The translations under genes and the position numbers were made by a program. A stretch of 9,699 nucleotides of DNA from Sphingomonadales bacterium (lineage in GTDB: Bacteria > Pseudomonadota > Alphaproteobacteria > Sphingomonadales > Sphingomonadaceae): NCBI GenBank assembly GCA_027489295.1, contig JAIYAA010000092.1, positions 1 through 9,699 on the forward strand, read 5' to 3'. The notes beneath the pieces are model-generated. The model worked only from the letters and a program-made list of their open reading frames with translations. It was not told the origin of the DNA and made no database searches. Below are positions 5,476 through 9,699 of the stretch, in pieces (position 1 is the first letter of the stretch; each line of letters starts with the position of its first letter).

Positions 5476-6592
5476 ATCGCACCTCAGGGCTGATCGAGAC
5501 ATCTGGATGCTGCCAAGGTTCGGTACCCTTCGCTTTCCGCCGGCTGCGAACCCTCTTGCGGAGGGTAAGCGCTGGGCTCTCGACGAAGTGCCACGATGCC
5601 CAGGCAAGCGGGGCCGTGCAAATGGTCACTAGGGCGGCCAGCGGCATGGGCGACAGGTGAACCCCAGCGAGGATGAGGGTCATCATCACAGGCATGGCGT
5701 AAATATACATGCCGAAGGAATAATCGCCCCAAGACGACGACCAGCTGCCCGAACGGAACCCGGCGCAGAGAGCGAGATACCCCGCAGCTACAATCCGAAC
5801 GGGCTGCGCGAACGGGGTGAACTGAGCGATCGCGCTCAGAGCAAGCAACGCGATCGCCGCAGGCCATAGCAAGGGAAGCCTGTTTCGATACTTGTAAGCC
5901 GCCACCCCGCACATGAATGCGAACCATAGGCGCGAAACATTATCGATGAAGTAAACCTTCGTGCCGACTGCATTTACAAGAACGTCGCGAACCTGGGGAA
6001 TGCTGGCGGTGATCGAGAGCGCCGTCGTTATCAAAATAGCGCCGTTTATCGCGTTATCGGACTTAAAAATTCGCCCAAATAGAAATATGACACCGAGCGC
6101 GATGTAGCATTTGATTTCCCATGGTATCGTCCACAGAGATCCGTTGACGTTACACAGGTGATCCCCGCACACGATGCCCGGAAGAACATATGTCGGCTGG
6201 AACACTGCTGCCCCCGCCACGAAAGAGATCGTTTTGGGGCTCGTGAAATATTGGGCCGGCGTGAACGTCGAGAATAGCGAATACATGACGGCCACCGTGA
6301 TGGCCATCACTGTCAGGCCCGGCCATATTCGCGCAAATCTGCTTATCGCGTAATCGCGTGCGGATCGACCGCGCTCGAGGCTGCGGTAGACGAGGAAGCC
6401 AGAAATCACGAAGAAACCGTCGACGGCGAACCACGAGAGTGGAGAGCCCATCAACCACATGAGCGCGTCGTAGTTTTCGCGCGGATAATAGGCGTGAGAG
6501 TAGATCACCGTCGACGCAAAAATCAGCCGAACGACGTTCAGATTGTTACCGGAGTGCCCCAGCTTCTCGTCCGTAATGAATGCAGAACGCAT
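5474..6592 (-). CDS. OafA/YrhL-type membrane acyltransferase (acyltransferase family 3)
   Basis: Integral inner-membrane enzyme of 372 residues that moves acyl (commonly acetyl) groups to a surface sugar such as O-antigen, capsule or exopolysaccharide. Family marks: N-V-V-R-L (R22), the catalytic-type His in TVIYSHAYYP (H33), DGFFVISGFLVYRSL (58-72), SRFARIWPGL (84-93), the NGSLWTIPWEIKCY block (150-163), WGDYSFGMYIYAMP (288-301) and WHFVESP near the end (334-340). About ten hydrophobic helices are readable. The start at 6592 has GGGAGGA a few bases upstream. Base composition is visibly more A+T-rich than the flanking genes, suggesting separate acquisition as a cargo (moron) gene. Phage-borne members such as Sf6 Oac change host serotype and block superinfection. 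It lies 48 bases downstream of a small co-directional gene and converges on the esterase. Confidence 0.9.
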   Translation of the reverse strand: MRSAFITDEKLGHSGNNLNVVRLIFASTVIYSHAYYPRENYDALMWLMGSPLSWFAVDGFFVISGFLVYRSLERGRSARDYAISRFARIWPGLTVMAITVAVMYSLFSTFTPAQYFTSPKTISFVAGAAVFQPTYVLPGIVCGDHLCNVNGSLWTIPWEIKCYIALGVIFLFGRIFKSDNAINGAILITTALSITASIPQVRDVLVNAVGTKVYFIDNVSRLWFAFMCGVAAYKYRNRLPLLWPAAIALLALSAIAQFTPFAQPVRIVAAGYLALCAGFRSGSWSSSWGDYSFGMYIYAMPVMMTLILAGVHLSPMPLAALVTICTAPLAWASWHFVESPALTLRKRVRSRRKAKGTEPWQHPDVSISPEVR

Positions 6593-6640
6593 CCGATCCT
6601 CCCGCTATGAACCTCATTTTCAGGCCGTTGTACGATCGCC

Positions 6641-6817
6641 TCAGACGATCTTGCGATGCAAGCATTCTGCGCACTGTTCGCCATCCTGCGTTCGTACCTC
6701 GCCGCAGTCCGGGCAGAAGCCGCGTGGAGCGGCCGGCTGCTTACGGTGCCACAGATTCAGCAGGCCGATCAGCACGCCGAATATGACGATCATTAGAGAT
6801 ATCTGCAGGACGTCCAT
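6641..6817 (-). CDS. 58-residue protein with one membrane helix and a zinc-ribbon-like tail
   Basis: Minus-strand frame starting at 6817 with GGGGAAAG a few bases before the ATG. The product is MDVLQISLMIVIFGVLIGLL (an N-terminal membrane helix to about residue 23), a basic turn (WHRKQP), then a cytoplasmic or soluble tail with C35-P-D-C38 and C49-A-E-C52, spaced as a small zinc ribbon. Positively charged residues after the helix suggest an N-out, C-in anchor. The stop at 6641-6643 is 48 bases before the acyltransferase start on the same strand, so the two probably form an operon. No family is recognised. The paired cysteines, clean frame and ribosome binding site argue that it is real. It may be a metal-binding anchor or a partner of the acyltransferase; that is speculation. 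Confidence 0.65.
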   Translation of the reverse strand: MDVLQISLMIVIFGVLIGLLNLWHRKQPAAPRGFCPDCGEVRTQDGEQCAECLHRKIV

Positions 6818-6843
6818 TTCTTTCCCCTTAAGCGAAAGTTAAC

Positions 6844-6854
6844 ATGGATTCCAT
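6844..6854. repeat. Short palindrome upstream of the zinc-ribbon gene
   Basis: ATGGATTCCAT is a perfect 5+1+5 palindrome in the intergenic space between the minus-strand gene start (6817) and the + strand ATG at 6907. It could be an operator, but a palindrome this short may be chance. No convincing -35/-10 pair was found around it. Confidence 0.2.
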
Positions 6855-6886
6855 TGTCCGAGCTAGGCCCCTCGACTCCTTCGCCT

Positions 6887-6901
6887 GTTCGCGTCATGTT
6901 C
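6887..6901. promoter_or_regulatory. LexA-type SOS box, GTTC-N7-GTTC
   Basis: GTTC GCGTCAT GTTC matches exactly the direct-repeat LexA site described for alphaproteobacteria (GTTC-N7-GTTC). It sits in the only divergent intergenic region, 5 bases before the + strand ATG at 6907 and 69 bases upstream of the minus-strand start at 6817. An exact match is expected by chance about 0.3 times in a window of this size counting both strands, so the location rather than the match alone makes it worth noting. Confidence 0.4.
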
Positions 6902-6906
6902 CGCGC

Positions 6907-7063
6907 ATGCGAGCCGCCCGTGAACGCCTGATCTTCGACGCGCTCTGCGTAATCGACGAGGCAACAGGATCAGGCAAGGGCGGGTGCCGTCCCCGCCTCG
7001 GCTGCGCTGCGGCTGGCGCTGGCGTTCTTGCACCTCAACGGCGCCGAGCGCGGCTGTCGACGA
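6907..7063 (+). pseudogene. Small frameshifted alphaproteobacterial-type gene of unknown function
   Basis: ATG at 6907 opens MRAARERLIFDALCVIDEAT, a natural-looking helical start. At the GGG run near 6977-6980 the frame turns into low-quality sequence, while the next frame reads GAVPASAALRLALAFLHLNG. Removing one G joins both parts (...GSGKAGAVPASAAL...). The joined product would be a small alanine- and leucine-rich helical protein. Its original end is unclear: beyond about 7050 the reading is antisense to the HTH gene and not convincing. The LexA-type box lies directly before its start. Function unknown; the call rests on sequence character only. Confidence 0.35.
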
Positions 7064-7343
7064 CTAGGAGGCCCGCCGCACCACCGTCCGATACTCCGGC
7101 CGATACCGGCGCCGCTCAGCAAATGCGCGGCGATCGTCGGGACGGGAGGGGGCCCCAAACCGAGGGCAGGGGAGGCCAAAATATCGGGCCAACTTGTCAC
7201 GATCGGCAACGGAAAGCTCGTAGGGCACCGAGTCGCGCACGAAGCGCGCAATATAGCCATCTTGCCGGCCCAGCACGCGGGAGAGCGCGGCCATTGAGAT
7301 GCCGCTGATCTGGCATTGCTCGGCGATCCGCTGCCGAATGACG
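7064..7343 (-). pseudogene. Phage-repressor-like HTH protein, N-terminus removed by IS66 insertion
   Basis: The minus-strand frame ends at TAG 7064-7066 and carries an HTH-like domain: IRQRIAEQCQISGISMAALS then RVLGRQDGYIARFV, followed by LSVADRDKLARYFGLP. This A-x-L-S-R-x-L-G-R-x-x-x-Y-I pattern is seen at the front of S24/CI-type prophage repressors in this group of bacteria, which continue into a self-cleaving peptidase domain. Here about 40 basic residues follow and the gene stops, so the peptidase domain is absent. At the 5' side the frame runs into the IS66 terminal repeat at 7344; the native start codon and first residues are gone. Any protein would have to start inside the IS. Loss of the repressor fits a defective prophage. 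Confidence 0.5.
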
Positions 7344-7363
7344 GTAAGCGTCCGATCTGACCC
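7344..7363 (+). repeat. Left terminal inverted repeat of the first IS66 element
   Basis: Begins GTAAGCGTCCGATCTGACCC. The first seven bases equal those of the IS66 end at 9582. The adjoining minus-strand gene loses its native start exactly here, supporting the boundary. Confidence 0.55.
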
Positions 7364-7442
7364 GTATTGCTTGGGGACTTCCGCTGCGCGAGGCGGGGAG
7401 CACTCAGGAGTGTCCTTTCGCACTCCGAAAAGGAGAGTGCTG

Positions 7443-7955
7443 ATGAGGCGGATGGAGGTCATCACCCATGTGGAGCGGCGCTTGCGCTATTCAGACGCGG
7501 AGCGGGCCGCAGTGCTGGCACAATGCGATGCGCCGGGTGCCACCATCGTTGGGGTTGCTCGGCAGCTGGGGATGTCGCCCAGCCTTACACATGGCTGGCG
7601 CAAGCGGCAGCGCGACATGGCGCTTCTGGCTGGCGAGCCACTCCAATTTGTGTCGGATGGCGAAGTGGCGACCGGATCTGCTGCGGAGCCCGCCGTAGAG
7701 CTCCGGGGCACCGAGGTTGCTGCGCCGTCCCGCGCCGCGGCGCGCGAGACAGGGACGACGCAGGAGGAACTAATACGGCCAAACCCGGGGTCGTGCCCCG
7801 GAGGCATCGACATCGACCTGCCCGGTGGGGTGCGCCTGTCGGTTGACACCTACGTCAACGAGAAGGCACTGGCCCGCGTGCTGCGGGCGCTGCGGGAAAC
7901 GGCGTTATCTCGCTCCCACCCGGCACCAAGGTGTACCTGGCCAGCAAGCCGGTGA
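7443..7955 (+). CDS. tnpA: IS66 accessory transposition protein TnpA (OrfA), stop codon lost
   Basis: Small HTH protein required with TnpB for IS66 transposition. The start at 7443 follows AAGGAG. Residues 16-55 (YSDAERAAVLAQC ... IVGVARQLGMSPSLTHGWRK) form the conserved HTH of the IS66 OrfA/transposase-8 type, followed by a variable linker and the conserved GIDIDLPGGVRLSVD and VNEKALARVLRAL close. Family members end right after this. Here the frame instead runs 16 further codons (ALSRSHPAPRCTW...) into tnpB sequence. A single G at 7906 instead of T would restore TGA at 7905-7907 as the stop and GTG at 7904 as the tnpB start. So the C-terminal extension is probably not native. Confidence 0.85.
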   Translation: MRRMEVITHVERRLRYSDAERAAVLAQCDAPGATIVGVARQLGMSPSLTHGWRKRQRDMALLAGEPLQFVSDGEVATGSAAEPAVELRGTEVAAPSRAAARETGTTQEELIRPNPGSCPGGIDIDLPGGVRLSVDTYVNEKALARVLRALRETALSRSHPAPRCTWPASR

Positions 7956-8257
7956 GCATGCGGCTCGGCTTCGACGGCCTGGCGGCACTGGTGCGTCCGC
8001 TGTTCGACCAAGAGCCTTATGGTGGCCACGTCTTCCTCTTCCGCAGCCGCAAGGGCAGCTATCTCAAGGCGCTCTATTGGGACGGCACCGGCCTCTGCCT
8101 GTTCTCCAAGCGGCTTGAACGTCATCGCTTTATCTGGCCGCCGCTGGTGAATGGCGGCGTGGTGCTGAGCGCGGCGCAGTTCGCCCTGCTGATCGAGGCG
8201 ATGGACTGGCGTCGCAGGGTGGGGCCGGAAGCACCTCGAGTGCCCGTCCAGATGTAG
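7931..8257 (+). CDS. tnpB: IS66 accessory protein TnpB (OrfB), native start mutated
   Basis: Highly conserved IS66 ORF2 protein of unclear biochemical role. The family pattern is complete: KVYLASKPVSMRLGFDGLAA, then GGHVFLFRSRKGSYLKALYW, DGTGLCLFSKRLE, and FIWP near residue 80, with AALLIEAMDW-like sequence near the end (here FALLIEAMDWRR). The family normally starts about nine codons earlier with M/V-I-S-L-P-P-G-T; that sequence is present from 7904, but its first codon is GTT rather than GTG. The first usable start is GTG at 7931, which removes the conserved ISLPPGT and has no ribosome binding site. Full ancestral length is 117 residues. Confidence 0.85.
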   Translation: MYLASKPVSMRLGFDGLAALVRPLFDQEPYGGHVFLFRSRKGSYLKALYWDGTGLCLFSKRLERHRFIWPPLVNGGVVLSAAQFALLIEAMDWRRRVGPEAPRVPVQM

Positions 8258-8321
8258 CGCAAAGCTGCAGAAAACCGCGCATTTTGCTTGGGCGGGAGTC
8301 GCTGTTCTGGTATGAAAAATC

Positions 8322-9419
8322 ATGTCTTCCGATGCGCTGGACATCCCCGACAATCCTGACGCAGTGAAGGCGCTTTTGGCGGCGATGCAGGCCAAGCTCG
8401 CCGCCTCCGAGCAGGCGTTGGCGGCAGAGCGATCTGCGCATCAGGACACCAGGCAGCAGCTCGCCGCAGCCGAAAATGCCATCAAGCTCACGACGCTGCA
8501 GATCGAGAAGCTGAAGGTCCAGCTTGCGCGCCTACACCAGATGAAGTTCGGCCAGTCCTCGGAGCGGCTGTTGCTGCTGGCGGATCAGCTGGAGCTTGTG
8601 CTGGAGGATCTGGAGGCCGCGCAGGCGCACGCCACGTGTGTGGTCGCCGGCAGGACGGCGGAGGAACCTGCCTCAGAAAGCAATCAGCCTCGCCGTAAGC
8701 CGCTTCCTGCCCATCTCTACTGCGAAGAAGTGCTGCACCCGGCGCCGGCAGCAGACGGTTGCACCAGCTGCGGCGGTGCCATGGCCCGGTTGGGCGAGGA
8801 TGTGGCCGAGGTGCTGGAGTATGTGCCGGGGCCGATTACGCCGGTTGCTTGTTGGGCCCATGTGCGCCGCAAGCTGCACGATGTGCTCGACGCCGACGCC
8901 CGCTCCGTCGCACGTGAAGGGCTGGTGCTGATCGGCGACCTATACGAGGTCGAGCGGCAGATCACCCGGGATCCGCACGATGATCGCCGGAAGGCACGCA
9001 AATACTCCAAGCTGAAGGCGCTCGACTTCTTCCAATGGGCAGACGGCGTGCTGGCCCAGGTGTCGGCGCGGGCACCGCTGGCGGAGGCGCTCCGCTATGC
9101 CGTTCGTCTGAAGCCCGCGCTCCTCGCCTATACTGAGGATGGCCGGCTGGAGATCGACAACAACCTGGCGGAGAACGCCTTGCGCGGCATCGCCGTGGGT
9201 CGGAAGAACTGGCTCTTTGCCGGTACCGACTGCGGTGGCGAGCGGGCAGCAGCGATCTACAGCATGCTCGACACGGCGAAGCTCAATGGCATCAACCCAC
9301 AGGCCTGGCTCGCCGACGTCCTCGATCGGATTGGACGAGGTCACCCCATCAATCGGATGGATGAGCTACTGCCCTGGAATTGGGTCGGCCTAGACGCCTC
9401 GTCGTCCGAAAGTGCGTGA
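8322..9419 (+). CDS. tnpC: IS66 transposase TnpC, internally deleted
   Basis: DDE transposase of the IS66 family, 365 residues against roughly 500-540 for intact members. Present: an N-terminal leucine-zipper coiled coil (about 15-75), the QMKFGQSSERL block (73-82), a zinc-ribbon-like segment with C147-T-S-C150 leading to ARLGEDVAEVLEYVPG (155-170), then a jump straight to PVACWAHVRRKLHD (174-187) and the C-terminal part with RLEIDNNLAENALRGIAVGR (275-294), where E284 is the catalytic Glu. Missing between 170 and 174 are about 150 residues that hold the first two catalytic Asp (the A-D-D-T-P and D-G-Y-x-G-F blocks). The frame is kept, with the junction between 8829 and 8846. The protein cannot catalyse transposition but might still bind DNA or partner proteins through its zipper. 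Confidence 0.9.
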   Translation: MSSDALDIPDNPDAVKALLAAMQAKLAASEQALAAERSAHQDTRQQLAAAENAIKLTTLQIEKLKVQLARLHQMKFGQSSERLLLLADQLELVLEDLEAAQAHATCVVAGRTAEEPASESNQPRRKPLPAHLYCEEVLHPAPAADGCTSCGGAMARLGEDVAEVLEYVPGPITPVACWAHVRRKLHDVLDADARSVAREGLVLIGDLYEVERQITRDPHDDRRKARKYSKLKALDFFQWADGVLAQVSARAPLAEALRYAVRLKPALLAYTEDGRLEIDNNLAENALRGIAVGRKNWLFAGTDCGGERAAAIYSMLDTAKLNGINPQAWLADVLDRIGRGHPINRMDELLPWNWVGLDASSSESA

Positions 9420-9581
9420 AAAGCGGACCGGCAGCTCCCGCCCCACTCTCGGCCATTCAGCCGAGCAGTTGCGCCAAAAGGCCCGATTCATCGCTCATCG
9501 CACGCCAATGTCCGCTTCTTGAGCGAAGCCTCTCGGCAGCGACCTCGATTGTCGGAAAGCGATCAATCGGACTGCGGCTCT
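9420..9581. other. Non-coding stretch between two IS66 ends
   Basis: No convincing coding sequence or RNA. It should contain the right end of the first IS66 element, but no CGCTTAC-type terminus is seen. It may be the degenerate tail of that element or a scrap of the insertion target of the next one. Confidence 0.4.
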
Positions 9582-9601
9582 GTAAGCGCGGTCTGCAGGC
9601 C
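9582..9601 (-). repeat. Terminal inverted repeat of the second IS66 element
   Basis: Begins GTAAGCGCGG read inward on the + strand; shares GTAAGCG with the repeat at 7344. Target duplication cannot be checked because the far end lies outside. Confidence 0.5.
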
Positions 9602-9606
9602 GCAGA

Positions 9607-9699
9607 TTATGCGGCTTGCGCGGTTGGCTGATCGGCTGGCGGGGTCCAGTTCCACGGCAGGAGTTCGTCCCAGCGGCTGGCGGGCCAGTCATCGGCGAT
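9607..9699 (-). CDS. tnpC: C-terminal 30 residues of a second IS66 TnpC (partial)
   Basis: The minus-strand frame entering at the window edge reads IADDWPASRWDELLPWNW and then TPPADQPTAQAA with TAA at 9607-9609. D-x-x-x-x-R-x-D-E-L-L-P-W-N-W is the conserved C-terminal signature of IS66 TnpC (compare HPINRMDELLPWNW in the neighbouring copy). The rest lies beyond the window. The tails of the two transposases differ after NW, confirming two distinct IS66 types. Confidence 0.8.
   Translation of the reverse strand: MADDWPASRWDELLPWNWTPPADQPTAQAA

Larger units (their letters stand above)
7344..9581 (+). mobile_element. IS66-family insertion sequence, degenerate, right end not found
   Basis: Contains the IS66 gene set in canonical order, tnpA-tnpB-tnpC. 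The left end is placed at 7344, where GTAAGCGTCCGA matches the conserved IS66 terminal start (GTAAGCG) and sits 99 bases before tnpA. No matching CGCTTAC is present after tnpC up to 9581, so the right end is lost or lies in altered sequence; 9581 is only the limit set by the next element. tnpC has lost its middle, and the tnpA/tnpB junction is mutated, so the copy cannot be autonomous. It is inserted in the repressor-like gene. Confidence 0.7.
9582..9699 (-). mobile_element. Second IS66-family element, end only, opposite orientation
   Basis: GTAAGCGCGGTCTGCAGGCC at 9582 has the IS66 terminal start, and 25 bases inside it lies the stop of a minus-strand TnpC. This is the tnpC-side end of an element that continues past the window. 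Its sequence differs from the first element, so it is a different IS66 member rather than a second copy. Confidence 0.7.

Noticed and set aside
9380..9631. + strand open frame spanning the end of tnpC and the second IS66 end
   Set aside because: It overlaps tnpC, crosses an IS terminus, and has no recognisable motif or ribosome binding site.
1..9699. tRNA genes, CRISPR arrays, retron or defence-system genes
   Set aside because: No cloverleaf with a typical TTCGA-type arm, no regularly spaced repeats, and no reverse transcriptase or known defence domains were seen.

Overview
The window is GC-rich, with alphaproteobacterial-style codon use, and looks like a sphingomonad or close relative (inferred from codon use, the IS66-family elements and a GTTC-N7-GTTC LexA-type box; no marker gene is present to prove it). 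It holds a decayed prophage remnant that runs into a tandem of broken IS66-family insertion sequences.

Layout, left to right. (1) 10-1314: tyrosine integrase with all catalytic residues, whose last residues are replaced by sequence belonging to the out-of-frame end of a phage tail-type protein (1233-1526). The normal interior of the prophage (replication, head and most tail genes) is therefore missing between them. (2) 1550-3293: lysis module, all + strand: a holin-like membrane protein, an N-acetylmuramidase endolysin, an i-spanin and a nested o-spanin lipoprotein. The first three each show a frameshift when read as family members. (3) 3290-5407: three overlapping + strand genes: a 54-residue protein, a stand-alone OmpR/PhoB-type winged-helix protein, and a 539-residue LamG-like plus SGNH/GDSL hydrolase with an apparent signal peptide. 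(4) 5474-6817, minus strand: an intact OafA-type membrane acyltransferase, preceded by an unlisted 58-residue protein with one membrane helix and a CxxC...CxxC zinc-ribbon-like tail. (5) 6818-7343: an intergenic LexA-type box, a small frameshifted + strand gene, and a minus-strand phage-repressor-like HTH gene cut at its N-terminus by an IS66 end. (6) 7344-9699: an IS66-family element (tnpA, tnpB, tnpC) with damaged tnpA/tnpB junction and a tnpC lacking its central catalytic part, then a second, oppositely oriented IS66 element entering at 9582.

How the genes fit together. The lysis genes are the standard Gram-negative set (membrane, wall, outer-membrane steps) but are decaying. In contrast the winged-helix gene, the SGNH esterase, the acyltransferase and the zinc-ribbon microprotein are open over their whole length. 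An esterase beside a surface-glycan acyltransferase fits a phage receptor-modification (lysogenic conversion) cassette kept after the phage lost viability; this is inference and is the most interesting idea in the window.
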